Source of the DNA: Tannerella sp.
Lineage (GTDB): Bacteria; Bacteroidota; Bacteroidia; Bacteroidales; Tannerellaceae
Assembly (NCBI GenBank): GCA_031290635.1
Contig: JAITNE010000124.1
Span: 1 to 9,637 of the forward strand
Reading direction: 5' to 3'
DNA: 9,637 bases
This document shows positions 1 to 6,035 of the stretch, piece by piece. The translations under genes were made by a program, and so were the position numbers. The stretch's first letter is position 1. Each line of letters starts with the position of its first letter. The notes below the pieces were generated by a model. That model saw only the letters and a program-made list of their open reading frames with translations. It was not told where the DNA came from and did not search any database.

Positions 1-23
1 GCTGATAATAAAAACTTTTTCAT
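1..23 (-). CDS. Start of a minus-strand gene cut by the window edge, probable signal-peptide protein
   Basis: Reading leftwards from an ATG at 23-21 the sequence gives M-K-K-F-L-L-S and then leaves the window. MKK followed by a run of hydrophobic residues is the usual opening of a Bacteroidetes signal peptide or lipoprotein leader. A good Bacteroidetes promoter on the same strand (61-91) would start transcription near 54, giving a leader of about 30 bases. A second in-frame-to-the-edge ATG exists at 38-36 in another frame, so the start is not certain. Only seven full codons are visible and no function can be given; the call rests on the promoter and the signal-like start. Confidence 0.45.
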
Positions 24-60
24 ATATTATGGAATAACATTAATTATCAATTGCAGGGGG

Positions 61-91
61 CAAAAGTACATGAAAATATTGAGATTCGCAA
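61..91 (-). promoter_or_regulatory. Bacteroidetes-type promoter reading left out of the window
   Basis: On the minus strand a -7 element TACTTTTG (61-68) fits TAnnTTTG, and a -33 TTG (plus-strand CAA at 89-91) lies 20 bases upstream. This is the best-matched promoter in the window because both boxes and the spacing agree with the consensus for the major Bacteroidetes sigma factor. It would drive the gene beginning at 23. Confidence 0.6.
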
Positions 92-110
92 TTGCATGGA
101 GTGAAAAAAA

Positions 111-140
111 TTCCTGTTACAAAGGAAAGATGTATCTTTG
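111..140 (+). promoter_or_regulatory. Bacteroidetes-type promoter for the DUF456 gene
   Basis: TATCTTTG at 133-140 is an exact TAnnTTTG -7 element. A weaker -33 (TTC at 111-113) lies 19 bases upstream. Transcription would begin near 146, only about 17 bases before the ATG at 163. Because the start site lies downstream of the ATG at 70, the shorter form of the gene is favoured. Confidence 0.6.
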
Positions 141-162
141 CACCGCAAAAATCAAAAATCTT

Positions 163-648
163 ATGATATTGGACATTATTCTTATTGTTGTTGGGGCTGT
201 AGCTCTGCTGTTAGGGGTTGTGGGGAGCGTGCTGCCGGTGCTGCCGGGGACGCCGCTGGCTTACACAGGACTGCTATTGCTGCATTTTACCGAGCGCGTG
301 CAGTTTACTGCTACTCAATTAGTCGTCTGGCTCGTGCTTGTTATATTGACTATGCTGGCTGACTATCTGCTTCCGATTATGGGTGTGCGTCGGTGGAACG
401 GTAGCCGGTGGGGTAATATCGGATGTGTAGTAGGCACAATCTTTGGGGTCTTCTTGTTTCCGCCTTGGGGTATAATCATCGGCCCATTTATTGGCGCCGT
501 ACTTGGTGAGTTGATTATCGCACGTAAGGATACATCCTCAGCCCTGAAAGCTGGATTTGGCGCTTTTATAGGATTTCTCTTCGGGACAATCTTTAAACTG
601 TCTGTTTGCGGTTGGTTTGTATTCTGCTTTATCCGGGCGCTGATATAA
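163..648 (+). CDS. DUF456 family integral membrane protein
   Basis: A 161-residue, very hydrophobic protein with about four to five membrane segments. It shows the features of the DUF456 family: a glycine-rich first helix ending in GSVLPVLPGTPL (residues 21-32), and a glycine-rich helical hairpin with FPPWG (98-102), GPFIGA (106-111) and a following GE (114-115), which repeats the small-residue pattern of the first half. The family has no established biochemical role; the protein should sit in the inner membrane. The frame is open back to an ATG at 70, but the promoter -7 element at 133-140 lies inside that extension and the extra residues are not hydrophobic or family-like, so 163 was chosen. 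The gene is alone on its strand and convergent with tadA, 35 bases away. Family call is firm, function unknown. Confidence 0.85.
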   Translation: MILDIILIVVGAVALLLGVVGSVLPVLPGTPLAYTGLLLLHFTERVQFTATQLVVWLVLVILTMLADYLLPIMGVRRWNGSRWGNIGCVVGTIFGVFLFPPWGIIIGPFIGAVLGELIIARKDTSSALKAGFGAFIGFLFGTIFKLSVCGWFVFCFIRALI

Positions 649-695
649 CAAAACTTATATCTTGCCACTGATATAACAAATCCTTATCTTTTCCT
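640..695. repeat. 28-bp imperfect tandem repeat between two convergent genes
   Basis: The 13-mer CTGATATAACAAA occurs at 640-652 and again at 668-680, followed in both copies by a similar T-rich tail. The first copy contains the stop codon of the DUF456 gene. The block fills the short gap between the convergent DUF456 and tadA genes and runs into the 3' end of tadA. No hairpin terminator is seen here. Confidence 0.6.
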
Positions 696-1115
696 TTGGA
701 AGAAATCTTGCATTTTGGCTATACATTCGGATTCGAGGAGGGCGCTACGTACTTCCGTCTTGCGATGAAGGGCGTCGGGGGCGTAGCGGGTGAAGCCGCG
801 TTTCTCGTCGGATGCGCCGAATATTAAGGACTTCAACTGCGCCCATCCTATCGCGCCGGCACACATAATGCAAGGCTCGACGGTAACGTAAAGTCGGCAG
901 TCGGTAAGGTATTTTGCGCCCAGAAAACCGGCGGCTGCGGTGATGGCCAGCATCTCGGCATGAGCTGTAGGGTCGTTCAGTAGTTCGGTCTGGTTATGAG
1001 CACGCGCTATGATACGTTCGTCACAGACAATCACAGCGCCTATCGGCACTTCGTCTTCGTCGGCAGCTATTTGTGCCTCTGCAAGCGCCTGTCGCATGTA
1101 ATATTCATCACTCAT
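684..1115 (-). CDS. tadA: tRNA-specific adenosine deaminase (A34 to inosine)
   Basis: A 143-residue zinc-dependent deaminase that converts adenosine-34 of tRNA-Arg(ACG) to inosine in the cytoplasm so that one tRNA reads several codons. The cytidine/deoxycytidylate deaminase fold motifs are intact: HAE at residues 52-54 (zinc ligand His52 and proton-shuttle Glu54) and PCIMC at 81-85 (zinc ligands Cys82 and Cys85). The GAVIV strand (26-30), AHNQ near residue 40 and the C-terminal stretch after GASD also fit bacterial TadA rather than a guanine or cytosine deaminase, although some nucleoside deaminases look alike. Length is normal. It is the last gene of the tat-PBP cluster, 39 bases after the PBP stop. 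Its ATG overlaps the stop of an 11-codon open frame (ATGA), so its translation may be coupled to that frame. Confidence 0.92.
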   Translation of the reverse strand: MSDEYYMRQALAEAQIAADEDEVPIGAVIVCDERIIARAHNQTELLNDPTAHAEMLAITAAAGFLGAKYLTDCRLYVTVEPCIMCAGAIGWAQLKSLIFGASDEKRGFTRYAPDALHRKTEVRSALLESECIAKMQDFFQRKR

Positions 1116-1147
1116 AATAAGTTATCATCGAAACTTGATTCACTCAT
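1112..1147 (-). other. 11-codon mini-ORF overlapping the tadA start
   Basis: Between the PBP stop and tadA an ATG at 1147-1145 opens a frame encoding MSESSFDDNLL, ending in TGA at 1114-1112, which overlaps the tadA ATG in an ATGA. The peptide resembles the last residues of the upstream PBP (KSESSFDEYFR), and the DNA shows why: TCRAAACTTGATTC is present at 1128-1141 and 1171-1184. It may be the scar of a 43-bp tandem duplication, and it could act to re-initiate or couple translation into tadA. Whether it is translated cannot be told from sequence. Confidence 0.35.
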
Positions 1148-1154
1148 AAATAAA

Positions 1155-3548
1155 TCATCTGAAATACTCGTCAAAACTTGATTCGGACTTTTGGCGGTCG
1201 GCGGCGGCGTCGGGGTCGCGGCGACCGCTCTTGGCGCAGGGGTTTTTGAACTCTGAGGGTACGTCAAAAGTTTCTTTTTCGGAGTACTCTAAATTCTTGT
1301 CGGCGTAAACCTTTTTCATGAAGGTGGCGAAGATGGGTAGAGCTACGTTGGCGCCCTGTCCTTCCATTGTGTTGAAGTGGATAGAGCGTTCTTCGCCACC
1401 TACCCAGCAGCCGGTAACAAGGCTGGGTGTGAAGCCCATAAACCATCCGTCGGACTGGTTTTGCGTTGTGCCGGTTTTGCCTCCCATTGGAGCTTTGATG
1501 TTGTAGTTGTAGCGGATGCGGCTGGCAGTACCTCCGTCAACGACGCTCTGCAACATGCCTAACATCTTATAGGTAGCGTCTTCGGGCAGAACCTCGTTTA
1601 CCTGCAACGAGAATGAGCCGACGGTGTTGCCGTAAGTATCTTCGATGCGCGTAACATAGAGCGGATCTATGCGTATGCCCTTGTTAGTAAAAACGGTATA
1701 GGCGCTGACCATTTCGGCGATGGATATGTCGGGCGTACCGAGACACATGGCGTTAGTAGCTTCAATCACTCCTGCAAGTCCGTAAGAGCGCAGCAGTCGT
1801 TCGAGGGCTTGAGGCGAAAGATGTTTCATCAGATAAGCTGTAACCCAGTTGGACGAGTTTTGCAGTCCCCATTGCAGGGAAACTAATTCGCCGATGCGTT
1901 TGCTTGTAGAGTTTTTGGGCTTCCACAGTTTGCCTTCGTCGTCGAGCAGTTGCTGTTGAACGTGCAGCATCTCGTCGCAGGGCGTGAATCCTTCAGTCAT
2001 AGCGAGCGAGTAGAGGAAAGGTTTCATGGTAGAACCTATCTGTCGCCTTCCCGTCGTTACCATATCATACTTGAAGTAAGCAAAATCAATACTTCCAACG
2101 TATGCCTTGACATAGCCCGTACGCGAATCCATCGCCATAAAAGCCGAGCGCAGGAACGACTTGTAGTAGAGTATGGAATCGAGCGGCGTCATGATTGTAT
2201 CAATCATTCCGTTCCAGCTGAAGACCGACATTTCGGACTTGACTGTTTTGAATACATGTTCTATTTCTTTCTCGTCGGCGTCTGCCGCTTTCATCTGTTT
2301 ATAGCGTTCGGAGTTCTTTATAGCCCGGTTGAGTATCCGGTTTACCATCTGTTCCCTTTCGGCATTGGTAACGTCGGGCGGGAACGAGAACGGCGCATAT
2401 TTATCACGCTTTTTCTCTCTTGAGAACGAGGGTTGTACGACCTTGCCGATATGGTTTTTCAGAGCGTTTTCGGCGTACGTTTGCATACGCGAATCGATTG
2501 TAGTATATATCTTCAGACCGTCGGTATAAATATTATACGGCTTGCCGTTGGCTTTGACGTTCTTGTTGCACCATCCATAGAGAGGATTTGTTTCCCAGGC
2601 GATGGAATCTTCAGTGAACTTTTGCCGGTTCGAGTCGCTGCGTTTAGGTTGACGCGCCATCATAATACTGCTTATATACTGACGCAGGTACGGAGCAAGT
2701 CCTTCCTTGTGATCGATGCGTTCGAAGTTGAGTTCGAGCGGCAGCAGGCACAGCGAATCACAGACGGCACGGTCGAGATAACCGTACTTGTGCATCTGAT
2801 TAAGCACCGTATTGCGTCGCAACATCGACCGTTCTTCGTAGCGAGTCGGATTGTAATAGGTCGGATTCTTGCACATCCCGATCAAGGTAGCGGCCTGTTC
2901 GATCTTCAGATTTTTGGGCGTAGTTTTGAAGTATGTCAATGCGGCCGACTGTATTCCGGTGGCGGCATAGAGGAAATCAAACTTGTTTAGATACATGTTG
3001 ATGATTTCTTCCTTAGTATAATATTTCTCAAGCCTGACGGCTATGACCCATTCGATAGGCTTCTGAAATATGCGCTCGGCTACGCTTCCGGCTTCGGGCG
3101 AGAAGAGCTGCTTGGCTAACTGCTGGGTGATGGTGCTGCCTCCGCCGGCGCTTTTCTGATTGAGGAAGATACGCTTTACAACAGCTCTCAACAGGCCGCG
3201 CAGATCGATGCCGCTGTGCCGCTGGAAACGGTTGTCTTCGGTAGCAATAAGCGCGTGGACAAGGCTTGGCGAGAGGTTCTCATACTTTGACAGGATACGG
3301 TTGTTCTTCTCGTAAGAGAAACTTCCGAGCATTACTCCATCGTCCGACATTACCTGCGAGGCATAGCGGTCGATAGGATTTTCGAGCTTCTCAATCGCAG
3401 GCATGTAGCCGATATGTCCCGTAGCGATAGCTACAAAGATAAGGGTTGATACAACTAACGTAAACAGAAAAGCGCCCCAGACAGCAAGATTTATTTTCCT
3501 GCGTATCCCGGGCGTTATCCGTACAAAGGTATTATCAGTCTGCTTCAT
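1155..3548 (-). CDS. mrcA: Bifunctional class A penicillin-binding protein (PBP1A type)
   Basis: A 797-residue inner-membrane enzyme that polymerises lipid II into glycan strands and cross-links the stem peptides in the periplasm. After a short basic cytoplasmic tail and one membrane anchor (about residues 20-45) comes the GT51 glycosyltransferase domain with EDNRFQRHSG (catalytic Glu104) and GGSTITQQLAKQ (136-147). The penicillin-binding transpeptidase domain follows with STMK (506-509, catalytic Ser506), SSN (565-567) and KTGTT (691-695). All active-site motifs are intact. The C-terminus is a short charged tail. The frame can begin at ATG codons at 3587 or 3584, which overlap tatC by about 50 bases; the ATG at 3548 gives a 14-base overlap and a more usual N-terminus, so it was chosen. 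Third gene of the tatA-tatC-PBP-tadA cluster. Confidence 0.93.
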   Translation of the reverse strand: MKQTDNTFVRITPGIRRKINLAVWGAFLFTLVVSTLIFVAIATGHIGYMPAIEKLENPIDRYASQVMSDDGVMLGSFSYEKNNRILSKYENLSPSLVHALIATEDNRFQRHSGIDLRGLLRAVVKRIFLNQKSAGGGSTITQQLAKQLFSPEAGSVAERIFQKPIEWVIAVRLEKYYTKEEIINMYLNKFDFLYAATGIQSAALTYFKTTPKNLKIEQAATLIGMCKNPTYYNPTRYEERSMLRRNTVLNQMHKYGYLDRAVCDSLCLLPLELNFERIDHKEGLAPYLRQYISSIMMARQPKRSDSNRQKFTEDSIAWETNPLYGWCNKNVKANGKPYNIYTDGLKIYTTIDSRMQTYAENALKNHIGKVVQPSFSREKKRDKYAPFSFPPDVTNAEREQMVNRILNRAIKNSERYKQMKAADADEKEIEHVFKTVKSEMSVFSWNGMIDTIMTPLDSILYYKSFLRSAFMAMDSRTGYVKAYVGSIDFAYFKYDMVTTGRRQIGSTMKPFLYSLAMTEGFTPCDEMLHVQQQLLDDEGKLWKPKNSTSKRIGELVSLQWGLQNSSNWVTAYLMKHLSPQALERLLRSYGLAGVIEATNAMCLGTPDISIAEMVSAYTVFTNKGIRIDPLYVTRIEDTYGNTVGSFSLQVNEVLPEDATYKMLGMLQSVVDGGTASRIRYNYNIKAPMGGKTGTTQNQSDGWFMGFTPSLVTGCWVGGEERSIHFNTMEGQGANVALPIFATFMKKVYADKNLEYSEKETFDVPSEFKNPCAKSGRRDPDAAADRQKSESSFDEYFR

Positions 3549-4386
3549 ACTTGGTAATCTCTGTTTTTTCCGCGTCGTCGTCATCATCCAATTCTATCTT
3601 CTTTTTCTTGACGAACAATGCGCTTAATTCGTAAAGTCCGTAGAGCGGGAAGAAGACGCAGGCAAGTGTGAACGGGTCGCTGCTGGGGGTAATCAGGGCG
3701 GCGGCGATTAAGAGGATGACGATGGCATGACGACGGAAGCGGTTGAAGAATGAGCGCGTTATCAGTCCGAACTGCGACAGCAGCCACGACAGCAGCGGCA
3801 ACTCAAAGACTATCCCCATGATGAACAGCATCATGAAAAACGTATCCATATAGGATTCTATCGACACCTGTTCGCGTATTATCTCGCCTAACTGATAGGT
3901 CGCGAGGAATCGCAGGGTCATGGGGAAGACCATAAAGTATCCGACCGCGCATCCGACGAAAAACATTATCGTGCCGAAGAAGAATACCCAGCGGACGTTT
4001 CGCTTCTCGTGAGTGTAGAGAGCCGGGCTGACGAATCGCCATACTTCGTACATCAGATAGGGGAACGTCAACAGGATAGCGAGCCAGAACGAGGTTGACA
4101 TGTGGATAAAGAACTGTGTCGCCAGCTTGATGTTGACAATATCCACCTTAAAGCTCTCGTCGCAGAAGTCGGGCAAAAAGGCTACCGATGATGTTACCTT
4201 GCACATCAGTTTATACAGCACGAAATCAGACTTGCAGGGCGCAAGTATGACCGCGTCGAACTGATACTTCAAAAAGACAAAACTGCCTACCGTGAATACT
4301 ACGAGTGCAATGACGCAGCGAAAGAGCGTCCACCGCAACGTTTCCAGATGGTCCCAAAAGGACATTTCCTCCTGATGTTCCGACAT
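3535..4386 (-). CDS. tatC: Sec-independent protein translocase subunit TatC
   Basis: A 283-residue polytopic protein with six predicted membrane segments, the signal-peptide receptor of the twin-arginine export system. Family signatures are present: HLETLRW (13-19) at the cytoplasmic N-terminus, a proline after the first helix (Pro50), FVSPALYTHEKR (118-129) containing the conserved Glu127 that contacts the twin-arginine motif, and TPSSDPFTL (233-241) before the last helix. The first periplasmic loop (about 50-95) is longer than in E. coli, and the protein ends in a charged tail with four lysines and a run of five aspartates. The tail-coding region overlaps the start of the PBP gene by 14 bases. 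It lies 15 bases after tatA, so both should be made together. Confidence 0.95.
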   Translation of the reverse strand: MSEHQEEMSFWDHLETLRWTLFRCVIALVVFTVGSFVFLKYQFDAVILAPCKSDFVLYKLMCKVTSSVAFLPDFCDESFKVDIVNIKLATQFFIHMSTSFWLAILLTFPYLMYEVWRFVSPALYTHEKRNVRWVFFFGTIMFFVGCAVGYFMVFPMTLRFLATYQLGEIIREQVSIESYMDTFFMMLFIMGIVFELPLLSWLLSQFGLITRSFFNRFRRHAIVILLIAAALITPSSDPFTLACVFFPLYGLYELSALFVKKKKIELDDDDDAEKTEITKYEAD

Positions 4387-4401
4387 GCTTCAATCCTCCT
4401 C

Positions 4402-4608
4402 TTATTCGGTTGTTCTGGGCTTGGAAGAATCGTCGATCTTAATATCGTCTTCGATACCTTTGACGCCTTCCTTGAAGTTCTTGATACCTTTGCCGATACC
4501 CTTCATCAATTCGGGAATCTTGCGACCGCCAAACAGCAGCAACACAACCAGCGCAATAATAATAATCTCGGGCATACCCAAGCTCTGTAAAAATAATAAT
4601 TGGTTCAT
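4402..4608 (-). CDS. tatA: Twin-arginine translocase pore subunit TatA
   Basis: A 68-residue protein with the TatA/TatE layout: a short N-terminus, one membrane helix (about 12-26) with a charged Glu14 at its start, the FGG hinge (26-28), then the amphipathic helix [19 protein letters not shown] (30-48) and a short acidic tail. It oligomerises with TatC to form the export pathway for folded proteins. No separate TatB is encoded nearby, so this may be a minimal TatA-TatC system, although a tatB elsewhere cannot be excluded. First gene of the cluster, with a promoter -7 element 33 bases upstream of its ATG. Confidence 0.93.
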   Translation of the reverse strand: MNQLLFLQSLGMPEIIIIALVVLLLFGGRKIPELMKGIGKGIKNFKEGVKGIEDDIKIDDSSKPRTTE

Positions 4609-4640
4609 AAGTTTTACTTTTTTATTGGTTATTAAAGCGA

Positions 4641-4648
4641 CAAAGGTA
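4641..4648 (-). promoter_or_regulatory. Promoter -7 element ahead of tatA
   Basis: TACCTTTG on the minus strand is an exact TAnnTTTG match. It would start transcription near 4634 and leave a leader of about 26 bases before the tatA ATG at 4608. No clear -33 TTG is seen at the expected distance. It is the only promoter found for the tatA-tatC-PBP-tadA cluster. Confidence 0.55.
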
Positions 4649-4714
4649 CTACTTTATTTTGATACCGCCCTATGAATTATGAATAATTAACTTCGGAGAC
4701 GGGGGGAATTAATT

Positions 4715-4742
4715 GAGAATGGAGAATGGAGAATTGAGAATT
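4715..4742. repeat. Four tandem heptamers GAGAATK
   Basis: GAGAATG, GAGAATG, GAGAATT and GAGAATT follow one another without gaps, with further degenerate copies (GGAATGGAGAAT) to about 4761. Low-complexity runs of this kind are common in Bacteroidetes intergenic DNA. Confidence 0.8.
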
Positions 4743-4816
4743 ATGAGTTTGGAATGGAGAATATAGAACGTAGAAAGCGGACACAAGAGCTAATGACGCA
4801 CATTCCGTTCCCCGTC

Positions 4817-4870
4817 GCCGGCAGCACGCAGATGACGCAGATTTTAAGGATTTACGCAGATAATGCCGGC
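4817..4870. repeat. ACGCAGAT repeats between 7-bp inverted arms
   Basis: GCCGGCA (4817-4823) and its complement TGCCGGC (4864-4870) enclose three copies of ACGCAGAT at 4826-4833, 4835-4842 and 4854-4861. The layout looks like a small interspersed repeat or hairpin. No coding potential is seen. Confidence 0.55.
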
Positions 4871-4980
4871 ACACATACTCAATATGTCGTCATCCCATCC
4901 CACAGGGTCACGAAGTTAAATCATAATTGCAAGATTGCCTTATTTCTTTGAAGGATGGAGCGGGAGATTGGAAACAATGG

Positions 4981-5025
4981 TTCTACATAGCTCAAACAGC
5001 TATTTCCGATTAGAAACGTCGTTTC
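4981..5025. repeat. 45-bp direct repeat, copy 1
   Basis: Identical to 5107-5151 over 45 bases. The unit contains two hairpins: ATAGCT-CAAAC-AGCTAT (4987-5003) and, extending to 5029, ATTAGAAACG-T-CGTTTCTAAT (arms of 10 bases with one base between). Confidence 0.85.
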
Positions 5026-5161
5026 TAATTAGACATAAAAGCCGTTTCCGATTAGAAACGTTGTTTCTACTTGTATTCAGCAGATGTTTCTAATTAGAAA
5101 CATCGTTTCTACATAGCTCAAACAGCTATTTCCGATTAGAAACGTCGTTTCCAATCAGACA
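5009..5161. repeat. Array of TTAGAAAC/GTTTCTAA palindromes
   Basis: AGAAAC or its complement GTTTCT occurs eight times, plus one degenerate GTTTCC, on alternating strands. Stems can form at 5009-5029 (10-bp arms), 5053-5069 (7-bp arms, 3-base loop), 5083-5104 (a perfect 22-bp palindrome centred on AATT), 5095-5111 (7-bp arms) and 5135-5155 (one mismatch). Some stems share an arm, so alternative foldings exclude one another. It resembles a REP- or MITE-like element; nothing here codes for a transposase. Confidence 0.75.
5107..5151. repeat. 45-bp direct repeat, copy 2
   Basis: Exact copy of 4981-5025 at a 126-base offset. Similarity continues for about ten further bases with three changes, two of which (CAATCAG for TAATTAG) weaken the second hairpin in this copy. 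Confidence 0.85.
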
Positions 5162-5290
5162 TGAAAACCTTCTCCTGTCAGGAACTTCATCGCGAACTGT
5201 CCCCGATAGCAGATTCATATCAACAGAAGAAAAAATGTGTTGCTTCTTTATTTCCCGTATGGGATTCACAAAAAAATATTTCGGTGATAG

Positions 5291-5360
5291 ATTGCTTCGT
5301 GCCTCTGTGGGACGAACACGTGCGACACGCGTCGCACATCTCCCTGAGATGCGAAGCAAT
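5291..5360. repeat. 70-base imperfect inverted repeat beyond the kinase gene
   Basis: ATTGCTTCG (5291-5299) pairs perfectly with CGAAGCAAT (5352-5360). Inside, CTC/GAG (5303-5305 with 5346-5348), GGGA/TCCC (5309-5312 with 5341-5344) and an apical GTGCGAC-ACGC-GTCGCAC (5320-5337) continue the stem with small internal loops. It begins 25 bases after the kinase stop. A T-rich run on the minus strand lies about 13 bases beyond it, too far for a classical terminator, but it could block or process the 3' end of the TPR-MATE-kinase transcript. Confidence 0.6.
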
Positions 5361-5384
5361 ATGTTAATCCTGCTAATCCTGTAA

Positions 5385-6035
5385 TTATGTGAAAAGCCGT
5401 ATTGACATGACGAACTCTACTATCCCCTCTATTCCGAGTACGGATGAGTTGAGGCAGAAGTGGTAGCTGGAGGCCATGCCCCAGGTTTTGTTGGTGTAGT
5501 AGTTGTAGTAGGCGGCGCGTTTCTTGTCGATGCTTTCCATGAGGGTACGGGCTTTGTCGGGGGAGATGTTGTGGCAGGAGGAGATACGGCGGAGGCGGTC
5601 GGTCTCGTCGGCACAGATAAAGATGTTAAGGCAGTCGGTGCGGTCGCGCAGGATGTAGTCGGCGCAACGACCGATAAAGACACATGGTTGACGCTCGGCG
5701 AGCTTGCGGATAACGTCGCTTTGTAGCTGAAAAAGCATCTCGTTCGAGAGACCGCAACTGAGCGACGACAGTCCGCAACTGAGCGACGACAGACCCCCGC
5801 GGTTGAGCGTAGCGCTGTCGCCAAACAGCGGGAAGCGCGTCCCCAGCATCCCCGCAGGGAGACCTCGACCGGTAAGCTCGTCGGCCTGCTCGAACAGACC
5901 TTGGTTGAGGCCGCTTTCTTTCGCCGTAATCTCCAGCAGTTCCTTGTCGTAGCAGGATACGCCGAGCGCTGTAGCAAGTCGTTGACCGGTCTCGCGTCCG
6001 CCGCTGCCTAATTGTCTTCCAACAGTAATTATCAT
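5385..6035 (-). CDS. Cytidylate-kinase-like P-loop protein
   Basis: A 216-residue protein of the cytidylate-kinase-like family. It opens with MIITVGRQLGSGGRETG, a P-loop-like motif (6-17), followed by DKELLE (30-35), IGRCADYIL (121-129), the DKKRAAYYNYYTNKTWG lid-type segment (170-186) and YHFCLNSS-LGIE (191-203), all typical of the family. The members are presumed nucleotide kinases, but the bacterial cmk that phosphorylates CMP is a different subgroup and the substrate here is unknown. Last gene of the TPR-MATE-kinase operon: its ATG overlaps the MATE stop by four bases (ATGA). A 21-bp in-frame duplication (5752-5793) adds a repeated SLSCGLS in the variable central region. Confidence 0.82.
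   Translation of the reverse strand: MIITVGRQLGSGGRETGQRLATALGVSCYDKELLEITAKESGLNQGLFEQADELTGRGLPAGMLGTRFPLFGDSATLNRGGLSSLSCGLSSLSCGLSNEMLFQLQSDVIRKLAERQPCVFIGRCADYILRDRTDCLNIFICADETDRLRRISSCHNISPDKARTLMESIDKKRAAYYNYYTNKTWGMASSYHFCLNSSVLGIEGIVEFVMSIRLFT
5752..5793. repeat. 21-bp in-frame tandem duplication within the kinase gene
   Basis: Two adjacent 21-base units (5752-5772 and 5773-5793) match at 20 of 21 positions and encode a doubled seven-residue SLSCGLS around residues 84-97. The reading frame is kept. Confidence 0.85.

Larger units (their letters stand above)
4609..5384. other. 776-base intergenic region rich in repeats, no convincing gene
   Basis: This is the largest gap between genes. 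Apart from the tatA promoter it contains, in order, heptamer repeats (4715-4742), three ACGCAGAT copies between inverted arms (4817-4870), a block of TTAGAAAC/GTTTCTAA palindromes (4971-5161) and a 70-base imperfect hairpin (5291-5360). Just before the kinase stop there are two TAATCCTG copies (5365-5372 and 5374-5381). Open frames exist on both strands (for example 5161-5367 plus and 5126-5359 minus), but they overlap the repeats and encode nothing recognisable. The make-up suggests a place where short repeats accumulate rather than a lost gene. Confidence 0.7.

Noticed and set aside
70..162. N-terminal extension of the DUF456 protein from the ATG at 70
   Set aside because: The promoter -7 element at 133-140 lies inside it, so an mRNA from that promoter would not include the upstream start; the extension also lacks family similarity.
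1950..2990. Plus-strand open frames of 157 and 185 codons
   Set aside because: They lie opposite the PBP gene, whose catalytic motifs are all intact; the frames look like by-products of its codon use.
4971..5161. Possible CRISPR array
   Set aside because: The repeats are palindromic half-sites at irregular spacing, with only two copies of the longer unit; there are no unique spacers of constant length and no cas genes.
5126..5367. Open frames of 68 (plus) and 77 (minus) codons in the intergenic gap
   Set aside because: They overlap the palindrome array and the long hairpin, have no promoter or recognisable domain, and occupy the same DNA on opposite strands.
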